NCBI RefSeq assembly: GCF_907165205.1
Contig: NC_058190.1
Location: 30,779,345-30,843,344, forward strand
Source: Coccinella septempunctata
Taxonomy: Eukaryota; Arthropoda; Insecta; Coleoptera; Coccinellidae
Length of the DNA stretch: 64,000 nt
Direction of reading: 5' to 3'
Below, piece after piece: positions 45,401 through 57,140 of this stretch. The notes beneath the pieces were generated by a model. The model was not told where the DNA came from. It saw nothing but the letters and a program-made list of their open reading frames with translations, and did no database searches. Numbering within the stretch: position 1 is the stretch's first letter; every line of letters begins with the position of its first letter. Position numbers and translations under genes: made by a program.

Positions 45401-48400
45401 TGAATTCTAATAATAATAATAATAACCGTTCTTTATTGGCCATCGACCGAAGTCCTTCAGCCTAGTGAATTACAAAAATACAAAAAAAAAAAAAAAATTC
45501 ATTCTATTTCAGTTTCTTCACTGCAGCTCAGATAGTCTGTCCATCACACTTCGAGTTGGAAATTTTCTGTGTGGGTTAGTTACCGGGGGGTCCTTGTGGA
45601 ACATGATTTCAACATCCTCTATGTAAAAATAAATATGGAGGAAAAAAATTGCAATTTTATAAAAAAAATGAAAAATTGAACATTCTGAAATAGGCATATA
45701 TCATAAAAAACAAATCATATACTTTTTCTCTAAGCACAATTGATATTTGTTCCAAAGTAATGATCTGGTCTCCTCTGGTTCCAGAGTGTTTAATTTTCGG
45801 TTTTTTCTTAGGCCAATGAAAGGGGTTCGTGTTCTTTTCCTGTGTCCTTTACTCTTTTGATTTCTGTATGGGGAGAACCGAAGGATACCCACTTATATAT
45901 TTTATTCCAGCTTGGGAATGCACCACGACAGTATGGGTAACTCATGCTCTAAAGAAGGATACATAATGTCACCTTCCAGAGGAACCAACGGGGAAACGCA
46001 ATGGTCTTCGTGCAGTGCTAAAGTTATGTCGAAATTAGGGTACATTTCCAAAAAGTAAATACTTCTATTCAGAAAAATGACAATTGCCTCTTTTCAGCTG
46101 GGCGACTTGTTTGCGAGACGGAGGTAAATACTCTAAGCATTTGGACCACAAAAAGTTCTTAGATCATCCGGGGCAAAAATATACAGCGAAGAAACAGTGT
46201 GAAATATTACTCAGAGATAAAGATGCTGTGGCATCCCCCAATCAAGATCCCTCCAATATTTGTTATAACTTACAGTGTAAAACTCCACATAGGAGTGGAT
46301 ATTATTTCGCTGGGCCAGCACTGGATGGTACAACCTGCGGAAACAAAAAGGTAGCTACTAATATTTCAACTTTCACATAAATTTATTATCTGAAATTTGC
46401 TGTACAGGCTGTTCAAGTAATTTTTTAATAGAAGATAGAAGTAGTCAAAATGAAGAGTTATACGCAAAATACTTTCAAGAAGACTCATCCATAAAATAGA
46501 CCTCAATACACGTCCCTTGATCGTGTATGATCCGAATAATCGAGAAAAACGTAAAATCGAGAGAACACCTATTCCATTATGATTTTGTAATTGACACTTT
46601 TGATTTTGGTTTTCGAATGGGAAAATAATAACATAATAACAACTTAAGATTAACGTATACTTCTCATCATCTTATGAATTAGGTGATTTTTTATGAAATA
46701 ACAGGAATAAATTTGCGACACCAATTTGAGAAGAAGTAGAAAAAGTTCAAACACTATCAAATAGGTGAATTTGATCTCAATTATCCACAAAAATTGTACG
46801 AATTGTTAAAATTAGGTTGGTTTCTCAATTATCCACAAAAGTTGTACGAATTGTTAAAATTAGGTTGGTTTCCTCAAACATTTTGTGATTGGGTACAAGT
46901 CGTCTTTAATAAACGGTGTTCATTATTCGATCCTATTCTACACTGAACTCTTTTCAGGCGGCCGTTGTCAATAATCAGACACGTACTTGAAATTTCACGA
47001 CATTGCATTTTACTTGGCAGGCTGATAACTTCACCAACCTTCGACAGTAAAAGAATAAGAAGAATATTTTTTGCTTCTATTTTTCATTAATTTTCGATCA
47101 GATAGAATTCAAAAGCCATATATTCTTTTTAAAAAGTGACAAAAAGAGATATAAGGAGTGGATATAAAAGGTTGACTTTGTATCTGACTAATTTATCCAT
47201 TATTTTGTTGGAATCTGAAATATCAGAAAGTTTGGACACCAGATCCTTTTTTACTTTTTTCAAATGTTAATTTTGAGCTACGTTGTATAGAGGTAGTAAA
47301 CAGTGAGTTTCATAAACATTGCGAACAGATTCAGGATAATAATCACTGAGTTATTTGAAGTCGGAAAGGTCTTTCGAACACAAGTAAAGGTACAGGGTGT
47401 AACATGTTTTCCAAATAAATAACAATTTCCTCGATTTCGGCAATCCATGAGAGGACTGCACTCTAGCTGGCTGCTGGAGGCAGCCCTTTTCAACAATTCT
47501 TCTGTTTTGAAAAGCTTTCTGATCTACTCAGGTATTTTTTTGAATAAAAAACGGTTTTCAATATTTTACTGACAAAGACATAGACTGTTTTGGTTCTTAA
47601 TCGAATAAGAATTGTAGAAATAAATTTAATTTTGGAAGAAGGCACTGCGTTACACACACACACCACTGTAGTTGCTGAAATATTTCAAGACTTTTCGAAA
47701 AATAACGAGAAATTCGTTGTTCATTTGGAATACATTCAAACCCTGTATCTTGGAAACAAAACATTTACAGACAAAGCACTGAAGATCCTTTCTGACTCCA
47801 AATAGCTCATAGAAAACAATATCTTGAATTTGTTCAAAATGTTTATGAATCACCCTGAACATGTGTTTGTATAGATAATAGATTTTCCTCTCTTAGTAAA
47901 GAAATAAGGTGCTCATCTGAGATCGAAAAAAAAATTGAAGTTATAGTCAACATTGTTGAAATGGTTTTCGATTTATTATTTATCAGAAAATTTCGCGTTC
48001 CTTTTTTGGCTTTTTTTTGGCCTATAATATGGCCTCTCTGTTATCGGGAATTCCCGAAAAGATATAGTTTATTTCTCAAGGAGCCTACCTAGATTATACT
48101 GATTCTTTTGAATAGATCTGCTTCGGTGGAGAGTGCTTGAGTAGAAGCCTCCCAGTACCTACGCAAGTCGTTCCAGGAGGATGGAGTCCTTGGAAGGAGG
48201 GAACGTGTAAATCATCGTGTATCGAAAAATCTAAAGGGTACACCACCAAACGAAGAATCTGTAATAATCCACCACCAGTAAACACCGATCTTGGATGTGA
48301 AGGTACTAGCGTTGAGTTCGCTACATGTAGGGATGAAAAGGTGATCATTATAACGGCAATAAAACAACTTTCTAATCACATATTTCCAGATATGCAAAAA

Positions 48401-49877
48401 GAGAATAAGTGTCGTTGAATATGCTTCAAAAAAATGCAAAGAGTTTTCCAAGGTTTTGTCAGAATTGGACCCGAAAGGAAGCGGCTTGCAGGCCCCACAC
48501 GAGGAAGGTAAAACATTCAGACCAAATCGAAAATACACTGGAGCCATATTTTTTGAATTTTTGTTGCAGGAAGAATATGGATGGGATGTGCTATTTTCTG
48601 TAAGCGAGGGGATTCTGGAACTTTCTACACCCCTAGAATAGAGTTGAATGATTTGGGGATCTCTCCGTATTTTCCTGACGGTACCTTATGCCACAGAGAG
48701 AACAATCAGAAGTACTACTGTATGCATCATCATTGTTTGCCCGAGGTAGGAGTTTTATTGGGATACTCTCTTTAGTCAGAGAAGACCTTGGCACGAACAT
48801 TCTAATTAACTAATGACATATATTGTGGAAAACAGTGTTCACATTCACCTCACATTGTGGTTAAGTCTCAAATCATTGATGTAATAATCAATAATTTTAG
48901 AAAAACTTTGAAAATTTCGTCGCTCAAGTGTGTTACCATTGCATAAGTATTCAACCACATTTATGTTTATGGTTTAACTGAAAATTTCAGTCCCTTTCCA
49001 GAGTTTGAGCTATGCTTATGCGCCTGATGCAGGCATTCAGCAACAGCCGATACCTCTGCCGGAAAATTCGTATTCTCAATTTATTGTTTTCGAAAGTAGA
49101 CGTCGTCAGTTTTATCTATCTTTATAGGTAAAACTGACACAAATTTGCGCTGCGCACTATATTGAACGCTACCAGCTGGAAGAGTTGTTGTTTTCTGTTC
49201 GAATCAGTCCAAGAGGAGTCATACAGGGTGACAATTTAAAAACTTGCCAGGCCAATTATGTCGCGACAAGGAAGTTTTCAGAGAAAATGCCGGAACAAGT
49301 CAATTTTTATTCGAAGGGGGACATATTTTGAGCAGAACTGTAAGCCGAAATCTCCTCAACCCTCTAGGTGTAGGGGCTTTCACACCTAAATTTTTTAAAA
49401 GGAATAGGGGTGAGATTTACCTCAATTGAAAGATCACTTGACTCTCTACATGTTTTTTCAGTTCTACCAAAAAAAAACCAAGAGAACCCTTAAAATTAAA
49501 GAGATACTAAAACTGATTATGAAACTGACCGTAATTTACTACACATGCTTTTATAGAAGCTATAAATCGATATATTGACTTCGAATACTATGGTAATCGA
49601 TAATTTTGGTTTACAGAATTTCGTATTCACGAAGTCATCATCCTCTTTACTGTTCGGATTGGGAGATGATGTTCCCTTTTCCCAAAACGCCCATCCAAAT
49701 GAAGTTGTTCCACCAGAAATAAAAAGCTATTTGTCTTTGGATTCGCAAGGAAACCCTCTCATGACTAGTTTGGGTTCGACAAAACTTAAAAGTCAAGATT
49801 GGGAAAGTAATGACTACATAGAAATACCAGAGCTGACGCAAAGGTTGAAAGGAGTTTTTCCCGATTACATGAAGTGA
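36423..49877 (+). CDS. ADAMTS-type secreted metalloprotease, 11 exons
   Basis: Exons are 36423-36688, 40230-40407, 40467-40880, 42708-42919, 42982-43173, 45911-46039, 46098-46350, 48116-48340, 48390-48507, 48570-48745 and 49617-49877. The spliced CDS is 2,424 nt (807 residues) with every phase consistent. Order: signal peptide (MIPFLLFILFQVSLNV); propeptide with SLKLKRNKNLIAPNF and NCHYLHEDDSSVAAISIC; reprolysin domain from LEVAMFFDEVAYKMF; zinc site HEIGHNLGMHHD (about 416-427) with the Met-turn YIMSPS; disintegrin-like Cys-rich part (WATCLRDGG); one thrombospondin type-1 repeat, GGWSPWKEGTC (about 570-623); Cys-rich and short C-terminal parts. It should cleave extracellular matrix proteins. 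There is a single TSP1 repeat, unlike long vertebrate members. Orthology (for example to Drosophila stall) is not settled. Confidence 0.95.
37290..38440 (+). pseudogene. Broken mariner transposase in ADAMTS intron 1
   Basis: The N-terminal helix-turn-helix part (IIKYLYLKGL, then after a frame change VKNWTASFKRGEFS and DDRSGRPVSV) and the C-terminal catalytic part (LLEHPTYSPDLAPSDYHLF, GRKFSSNEEV) of a mariner DD34D transposase are present. The middle, including the first Asp, is replaced by an unrelated repeat array (37554-38131), and frameshifts occur. Inactive. Confidence 0.88.
37554..38131. repeat. Tandem pair of about 290-bp TIR elements inserted in the mariner
   Basis: Unit 1 (37554-37854) opens TTACACTAGCAGGGC and closes CCCCTGCTGGTGTAA. 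Unit 2 (from 37860) opens the same way and closes with the degenerate AAAGTGCGCTGCTGA. Both share CGTTTTGCTC runs, CTTACCCTAGCTTGTGG and TTACCGTTACCG.GATATAG in the same order, so they are head-to-tail copies. The AATTCAAAGTGCCCTGCT at 37678 suggests a third, partial unit end. Confidence 0.72.
41512..41766 (+). CDS. Unidentified coding-like ORF in ADAMTS intron 3
   Basis: From ATG 41542 it encodes 74 residues, with motifs GHSFGLIRLRQGNVDGKRYG and PEINIRDMPDEYFEIE at the end. The same frame is open back to an acceptor-like CATCATTTAG|GATGGC at about 41511. Composition is less AT-rich and less hydrophobic than chance frames nearby. I do not recognise it. It could be a retained fragment of another gene or an alternative terminal exon. 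Exon 3 of ADAMTS ends in phase 0, so splicing to 41512 would read straight through this frame to the stop. Confidence 0.35.
   Translation, partial: DGDGKTSSSKMSTYAGHSFGLIRLRQGNVDGKRYGSSSNTIGIEIKNDNFYTLSAVVTMLTMYEKSKKPEINIRDMPDEYFEIE
41848..42554. repeat. Fold-back element, family A, copy 1 (ADAMTS intron 3)
   Basis: Ends TACAGGGTGAGTTTTTGACT (left) and the inverse ending AGACTCACTCTGTA (right). The inverted arms continue through a CTACTGTTGAAATAT-type block and AAGTGTTTCTTTT...ATCTCAAGAATC. A second copy is at 61833-62311. Confidence 0.75.
43303..44008. repeat. Fold-back element, family B (ADAMTS intron 5)
   Basis: The left arm (TACAGGATGTTTCCTA, GGGCGATTTTTGGGCCCATT, CGCCTAAACGTCTTACCTTT) is the reverse complement of the right arm (AAATGTAAGACGTTTAGGCC, AATGGGCCCAAAAATCACCC, TAGGAAACACCCTATA). 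Arms are about 130 bases around a spacer of about 440 bases. Non-coding. Confidence 0.8.
44235..45084. repeat. Fold-back element built on GGTGACTTGGGAC motifs
   Basis: Left end GTAGATTCGGGTGACTTGGG (44235) and right end CCCAAGTCACCCGAGTCTAC (to 45084) are inverse copies. The CCCAAGTCACC motif recurs inside near 44412 and 44694, with partial copies at 44466, 44495 and 45046. One open frame (44764-45111) crosses the right end and looks like chance. Confidence 0.75.
45259..45388. repeat. CCCGCACGCA repeats with a 12-bp perfect hairpin
   Basis: TTCCCGCACGCA (45329-45340) and TGCGTGCGGGAA (45343-45354) pair perfectly around AA. Direct copies of TTTCCCGCACGCA occur near 45257 and 45370. This is a GC-rich patch in very AT-rich DNA, probably ends of a small transposon. 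Confidence 0.7.
45411..45497. repeat. (TAA)n microsatellite with LINE-like 3' end and A16 tract
   Basis: An (AAT)n run at about 45408-45424 is followed by CCGTTCTTTATTGGCC and then an A-rich tract near 45480. This layout suggests a truncated LINE tail in either orientation. Confidence 0.45.
46775..46870 (+). repeat. 48-bp tandem duplication
   Basis: Two adjacent 48-base copies starting TCTCAATTATCCACAAAA and ending AGGTTGGTTT differ at one base (A/G). It lies in ADAMTS intron 7 and looks recent. Confidence 0.85.
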
Positions 49878-49927
49878 ATTGTGTATTTTATTATTCATGA
49901 AACAAACTTTTTGTACTTTTTTAGGAA

Positions 49928-49933
49928 AATAAA
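49928..49933 (+). terminator. ADAMTS poly(A) signal
   Basis: AATAAA lies 51 bases past the ADAMTS stop codon, within AAAATAAAATAATTT, consistent with a short 3' UTR. Confidence 0.65.
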
Positions 49934-49934
49934 A

Positions 49935-51620
49935 TAATTTATAAAAGTAGCTGTTTTGAGATCATCTGGTTTTCTAACAGAAAAGTTTATCTGTATTTCT
50001 TTATTTGTGTATTTTGAGTCCCATGCCTAGAATGAAAATACTCGTAATACAGGAATATCGCCCCGAACACTACATTATACATGATACAGACATATGCATT
50101 TTGTGCTGCCTACCCATATAGGATGCTTTTGAACTACTTTCCTAGTAATCTTGACTACTTATCAGTTGTCAAACTCGAATAATCCAACAGTTAAGGATAT
50201 CCTTTGTTCTTGTGTGATTTCTCGAAAAAACCTACAATAAACTATAGCACAAAGTATACATAGCTGCTTCTAATCACCGATATAATCCTAGTTCGGTATG
50301 TCAACACGTTATTCATTTCATTCACCATTATTTTGCTTTCATCAAAAGTGATTTCCCACTGTCACTTCTTCAATTCAAAATCAGCTGATTGAAATCAATA
50401 GATTTAAGGAATTCCCTTCTTGCTTTGTGTGGAACTGTGTTATTTCTGAGAGAAAAATAGGAAGTTCAGACAAGATTCTTATCAGGTATGTAAATTTTGG
50501 ATATAAGTTTTTCTGGAAATCTATGTGCGTTTTGTATATCATAAATACGTTTCTTAATTTGATGTTCGGCTTTCTTGCAATATGGTAATATTTCGGCAAG
50601 ATCCTTGTTGAATGTGGGCATTAGTCACTAATTCATCAAAAAATCCCAAATTAATCAACGGTGTGCATCGGATCAGAAGGAATATGAATGACCGATTTTC
50701 GTTCAACTACAATAACTTATTTCTACAAAGTATAATACATTCATAAACTCAAATTATAATCAATCTCATTATATGGATCCAGAAATTGATTTTCAGTGCT
50801 TATGTTAAATGTCAGCAGTCAATAATTCTTATGAAATTCAACCCTCTACAAATTCAACTTACCAAGTTAGCACTAATCTTTGCAAGTTGCAAGTAAAATG
50901 AGGATAATAATTCATTAAGACTCTAAATGTGTGAAAGATTCATATTTGCCTTTTGTTCAGATTTTCCTACTTTCTGTGGAAACCTTTCGGAAAAAACATA
51001 TATGTATTGCCCAACACTGATTGATGTTACATTACATTTCACTTAAGTTCAAAGTAATTCAGACATGTAATGAGAAATTGGGCTACGAACTCGTATTCAC
51101 CACATCGAATAGAAGGAATTATATTATACACTCGGTTATACATGTTATTATAAGTGTTATAACATTCAGGGGTGTTTGAGATCAAAATGTTCGCTATTGA
51201 TATTGATCGATGTCAATGTGCAATGGGCAATAAATGTTGGGCAAAATAGCTAGCAAAATAGCTAATTTTAATTGATAGAAACTGCGTTTTTCTATTCCAT
51301 TTCACATTTAATTTCTTCCAATTTGTGACTAGTTGTGATTCCAGTATAGGCATTAATGAATTTATATATGCCATAAATTCCTTAAATCAATCACTGAAAT
51401 TATAATTATAACAATATTCCTGAAAATACATATTTTTATCACTAATAAATACGATGTTCATTTCTTCATATTCAGTTATTTTAGCTTTTCCTTCTGCGCC
51501 CAATATTTTTCATTAATTCTAATGATAATGCGCTATTTTCAATGCAGTGAGCTTATTCGGAGCAACCCTCATTCATTCATTCGAAATTGACGACGCAGAT
51601 ACCAAAAGAATATCTATATA
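49935..51620. other. Intergenic AT-rich DNA
   Basis: I see no gene, RNA or clear repeat boundary here. Longest open frames are under 75 codons and have no recognisable content. Confidence 0.5.
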
Positions 51621-51622
51621 TA

Positions 51623-52166
51623 CAGGGTGTCCCAAAACTAGTGAATCAAACGTCACACCACGATAGAGTAGATCAAATACTATCGAATGACACCAACATT
51701 AGTTGAGCGAAAATGTACCGTTTCCAAAAAAACCTAACCTGAAATTGCCAATTTTCGGTCTATTCTTCTAATCACAGGGCCAATTTGTGATTAAGGATAG
51801 CGAATTGCGCCAATATCATCATCTCTATAGAGGGGTTTATTCTGAATAATGAAAATTATGTGGAAAAAACAATTGTTTTAATTTACTTTTCTTAGGTTCT
51901 CGATTAACTACTTGAAATAATTTTAATCAGGTGTGATAAAACAATAATCTAGGATTAATATGATTTAAAATCGCTATCCTTTTTCACAAACTGGCCCTGT
52001 GATTGAAATAAAATATTTCGAAAATCGGCAACTTTAGGTGGTATTTTCATAAAATTCTGATTATTTTGGAAACAGTACATTTTCGCTGAATATTGGTGTC
52101 ATTCAATAGTATTTGGTCTACTCTATCGTGGTGTGACGTTTGATTCACTAGTTTTGGGACACCCTG
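51623..52166. repeat. 544-bp fold-back element
   Basis: Left arm CAGGGTGTCCCAAAACTAGT (51623) and right arm ACTAGTTTTGGGACACCCTG (to 52166) are exact inverses. Pairing continues over about 110 bases with few mismatches (CGTCACACCACGATAGAGTA and its inverse). The inner sequence also pairs: CACAGGGCCAATTTGTG near 51774 and CACAAACTGGCCCTGTG near 51985. Non-coding, likely non-autonomous DNA transposon. Confidence 0.82.
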
Positions 52167-55100
52167 TCTGTAATATATTCGGATATGAAAACCTCTATTA
52201 AAAGTATGTTGGCTAAAAAAGAATATTGACCACGTTTGTTTCACTATTTGTCAAGATAACAAATAAAAATTTTCATAAAAATTTTAGTATTTCCAAGATT
52301 TAATAATGTTTCGGTTCGAATCAGGTTTATAATTGACTTATTAGCTCGCCTTTTAGTCATTAAACTCCATTTCAGTAACCTTATTCTGAAATAACAATTA
52401 ACAATTGAAATAATAATTACCAAATGCGACAGTCCATATAATATCTCAATCAATTTTTGTGATGAATCTTTTTATCGCGTTCCATTAACATGATTCCATC
52501 AACTTTCATAGGTATTTCATTATGGAAATATAAGGTTTATTTTCGTTGCCATATATCTGATAACCTTCAATTGCACCGTTTTATTTTTATGAATCTTATT
52601 TCGCAGAATTTCACTCATTGATATTGCTTAAAATCTAGTTCTGATTAATAATAGAAGGAAACAATGTTTGTATTTGTTTAAATTAACTTTTTGAATTGCA
52701 AAATGGGAATATTATTTCGTTGACTTTGATTCAAAATTCATAGTTTATATTTTCGTCAAAAATTTTCACGTGCATGGGATTAAGCGTTAATACAATGAAA
52801 AAATTCTGAAGATTGTCTTGAGCTCGGTCTTGAGTGCTGATTATCTGATAATGTTTAGAATAATGTTCCATGGACTATAAAAAAATAATCATGATTTTAA
52901 TCATGACGAATTATTGATAAACCTGGCAATAAACTGTTATAGGTACTTTTAGAGTTCGAATTCAAACATAGGTGGTGGTTTGAAGGGGTGAACTCGTATC
53001 GGAAAAATTGAAATGTAAAAGTTGTAGATAATTGAAATGTTTACAACTTGTATTCACGAATTTCCAACACCACCTACAATTAATGGGGAGAAACGCATAA
53101 AGGCTTTTCGTTTTTATTTATTTTTTGCAACAAAAAGTTTTGATTTACATACGTATATGGAAATCAATGAAAATTTAGATTTTTAGGTGTAAAACAAGCA
53201 GTAATTTTTTTGGGCTAAATATGACGAATTTTCGAAGCAAACATTTGTTTATTACTGATAAGCACTCGCTATCTTATTTTTTACCAACCATTTGTAGCGA
53301 ATTGAATAACTATGTGTTGCTATACCTTGATATTCAGACGTTATGGTAGTAAGAAAGGATATAAGTCCTATCCTATTTCTTAGTTAAAAATGAGAGAAAA
53401 TGTTGCAATGGGAGCAATTAAATCGCGTACTTTGTTATCTTGGGGAATAGCTATTTTATGGACATTCAGAGCAGATGAATTTATGACGCAACCAAAGAAG
53501 AAGTTGAATATAATGCTTAAGTAGTTGGCTAATATCAGCCCCTTTTTTACTTAAAAATATACGTAAAAGTTCACGTTCACTGACAGGAAGATGATGTCTT
53601 TTCAGTTAGAAATCTTTCTGCATCTCTAATCCATGAATAGTTGAATAATGAATCATAAACCTTGATTAAGGGGTTAAATTGGCTTCTGCTGTCAAAATTA
53701 TTTGTAGCCAATTTAAATTTATAATTTCTCATTTGTCATTGGTTCTTTCCCTTCTTCCAGGGATGATTTTGCTGATAACACAACCTGTGCTTGTGTTACA
53801 TAAATACGTGAATTTTCGAACGCTTGATAAGAATCATTGCCATACCTACGGATGGTAGCAAAAATTTAAAGATATTCATTCATTATTTGGAATAGGTATA
53901 GATTTTGTTTGCTGTATATTTTTAGTGTTTCGAATTTTTTTTTTTCTGCTCACGCCCCTCTGCGCATCTCCATTGCCCCCTTATTTTGTCTGGCTCTTCT
54001 ACAGCCCTCTTAAAAGTCCCAAACTTCCACAAGGGAACTTCAAGGATCCATCAAATAAGTATACCAGTATTCAATATTCAAGCCCAATCATAAACATTCT
54101 AGTGAAATTAATAGTTTTCACCGAATTGGGGTCAGTCCTATTTTCGTGATTATCGAACAAATAAACGAATTTCTGATTTCTGTTACAGTTTTATAACAGC
54201 ATTTATGCATAGAAGATAGAAATAGTCAACCAAAAAAACATTGTTACATCATATCCTCCTTTTTCATTCGAATAACCGAATAGTGATGAACAACTTTGTT
54301 AGGGAGTATATCGAAAACTGATTGATATTCATCAAAACCCCGAAATTAGGCCTTGGCCTGAAAGTTAATAAACCAAAAATGGTAATGATACATGCACATC
54401 TCCCAATTCGAGTTACGGTATGACCGGTTTCGTCGTATTGATCTTTTTCTGGTAGTTTTCCAAGCACCGGTATTGAATTTAAAATAAGGTGAACGTATCC
54501 AAGCATGGGTATTATTGACCAAGCAAGATCCCTCCATCGTCTTTGTATCATACCATATCGTATGATACACAAAACACTGTTCGTTATTGGACGAATTACC
54601 ATGACGCCATATCTTGTGAGGCTCTTTTCCACGTGCTAGAGCCAACTTCCCGTATAGACAAACTGCGATAATATCAACAAACGATGTTGTCACGTTTATT
54701 CTGCGCTCTGACTTATTTCTAAACGAAAAACCTAGGCTGAAATAACACAGAGTGATATTGCTTTATATTTTTTTTCCATATATTTCCTTAATCTACCGAA
54801 ATTGACAAGAAAATTTCATTATGCCTGAAATTTTGGCAAGACGCTGACAATTTTTAGTGCTACATGTTTGCCGGTAATTTTTAATTTTTACATGTTTTGT
54901 CCTGATATCCGTCTTTTGTGCAGAGTATTTTACTTAGAGTACTCTGTGTACTGCATTTTCAATGTCCGAATGTGATCTGGCCAGCGATCCCTCTTGACTC
55001 GCCTGCGGTCGCTTGACGAATTGTTGTACTTCGATGACTGCAGGTAGTAGTTAAATTTGGGAAAATGAATTGGTGTAGAAGTCTGCAGACAAAGTGAAAT

Positions 55101-56100
55101 TTTGGTTCAAATTTCTTAACACGTTGCTCCGATTTCGCTTAAGACCCCATCCTTCGTTTGAAATATTCACGCTACACTGTACTGACGAGGGACAATGATC
55201 CCGAAACCCGTATACAGTTGCGTTTCGACTTCTGTGGGATTTCCTACGCCCGTTCATGTCTAGCTCGCATTATTGGAACGGAATTGTTGTTTCCAGTTTG
55301 ATGCTTTGTGTAGCTTTGAAAGTTTTTTATGACCTTCCAAGAAAAAGTTATGGATGCCTATGGAAAAGAATATCTACTTGTAAGGAGAGGCGCTACGAGC
55401 TATCTATTTTTTACCTATCGTTTTATATATGGAGACGATTGCCGAAGTATACTCGTTACGCTACCCTAAAGATGTGGCAATATTCTTGAAACTGGCAGGC
55501 ATTACGAAGTAATTTTTTTTTTCATATTTTCTGACGTCAATGGATTGAATTTTTTGAATAGACTTATTTTATGTCTTTACCTTCCACTTTTTTGAAATGA
55601 GCAACCTTTGTTTGAATATTTTTGCTTCTACATATTCATGAACATACAAATGAGAAGTGATTGTATGTTGCTCCCGACATTCCGGAATATCGCAAAACTT
55701 AATCTTCCCCATTGTTTAGGCAATTGAATGTGAATTATCATAATCGTTCAGATTCAACCTATTCAATTTTGAATAAAGATTTGTATTCTCACTTTGGATG
55801 ATTTATCTTCGGCATAGACAATGGGTCAAATTTCGGCAACTCGTTGTGTTTTTTGTGTTTTTTAGCATAAAAAACGTTCATGACTGGCAGAAATAATAAA
55901 ACAGTATCAACCAGGAGCAAAATTCAGTGAGTCGATATCAATGTACCGTTACAACGGTATATAACAAAAAGGGTTATTCAATTTTCAAAAACAGATTTTC
56001 AGTCAATTAATCTTGTGCAAGCTGTTATAACACTATGCAAAAATTATTGAGAAATTGCGTTCATTACTGGCATAAACTCAATACAAATACATGAATACAT
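52167..56100. other. Intergenic AT-rich DNA
   Basis: No gene is recognised. Two long overlapping minus-strand frames at 54264-54693 (122 and 115 codons) overlap each other in different frames and match no family I know. I leave them unannotated. Confidence 0.45.
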
Positions 56101-56121
56101 ACAGTGTGAGCATAAAGCATG

Positions 56122-57140
56122 TAATAAATTTATTAATTCGCACTGGGATTTAAAACAAAAAAATGCTGGAACACTTCGATCTACTTTTTAAAAGGGACAC
56201 ATTTTAGGCATATTACCTTTTCTCTAGCTTCACCCCCTGAGTGGGGGTGAGGGCCACCCCTAGTCTTTGTAATGGGAAGGGGGGTCGAGTGATACTTCAT
56301 TTTAAAGGTCTCTCGCTCCAGATTACAGCCCTATAGTTTGAAGTTGCTGGTGTTATCTTTGTTCACATGGCAGCTTGTCAAAATTCCTAATTTTATTAGT
56401 TATCTCAAGCTGTCGTATTAACAGAAATTACAGTAGCAACTTCAAACTCTAGGGTTATAACTACCTACCTCAATAATGAACAATAACTTACTTTACTTAA
56501 TTAAATATTCGAACTGAAATCCTTCTTGTGCCTGACACTATCCCAAACGATCGACAAATTCCTGTTGGACCATTCCGAGGATCATTCTTAGGCTAGGCGC
56601 AAATAGAAACGCAGGTTGGTGAGGTGACGCAAAGTGACGCAGCTTTTTCCTGTGCTGCACGTACTATTTGACAAGTCACTATCACGCTTTATTTGCGCGG
56701 TCTTGGTATTTTCTAGGTTTTACAAAAACTCACGCTGCGTCACCTCACTAACCTGCGTTTCTATTTGCGCCAGCCCTTATAGTTTGGCAACTGATATTAG
56801 CACATTCGATTCTAATTCTAGTTTTTAAGTCCGCAATCTTTTCAGATTTTGTTTTATAAACAACATTTTTAAATTTCTGTTAATATGACAGCTTGAGAAA
56901 ACTAATAAAACTAGGAATTTTGACAAGATGTCATGCTAACAAAGATAACACTAGCAACTTTAAACTCTACTTCTATAATCTGAACTGAAGCGAGCGACCT
57001 TTAATTGAGGTATCACCCACCCCCGCTCAGAGGGTGAAGCTAGAGGCAAGGTAATATGCCTAAAATGTGCCTCTCTCAAAAAGTAGATCGAATTTTTATT
57101 TTTTTATATCCCAGTGCGAAAAAATGAATTTATTCCATAC
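56122..57140. mobile_element. About 1-kb inverted-repeat element with a nested MITE
   Basis: The left arm (about 56122-56430) and right arm (about 56870-57140) are inverse copies. Landmarks are TTCGCACTGGGAT / ATCCCAGTGCGAA, GGCATATTACCTTTTCTCTA / TAGAGGCAAGGTAATATGCC, and TGTTATCTTTGTT with its inverse. There is no coding content. A separate small element (56591-56776) sits in the centre. Confidence 0.8.
56591..56776. mobile_element. 186-bp MITE with about 38-bp TIRs and a TTA target duplication
   Basis: Left GGCTAGGCGCAAATAGAAAC and right GTTTCTATTTGCGCCAGCCC are inverse copies, pairing on through GTGAGGTGACGC / GCGTCACCTCAC. It is flanked by TTA on both sides (56588-56590, 56777-56779). 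A 3-bp T(T/A)A duplication points to the PIF/Harbinger superfamily; that assignment is inference. Confidence 0.85.

Noticed and set aside
54264..54693. Two 115-122 codon minus-strand frames
   Set aside because: They occupy the same bases in different frames, have no recognisable domains and no clear splice partners.
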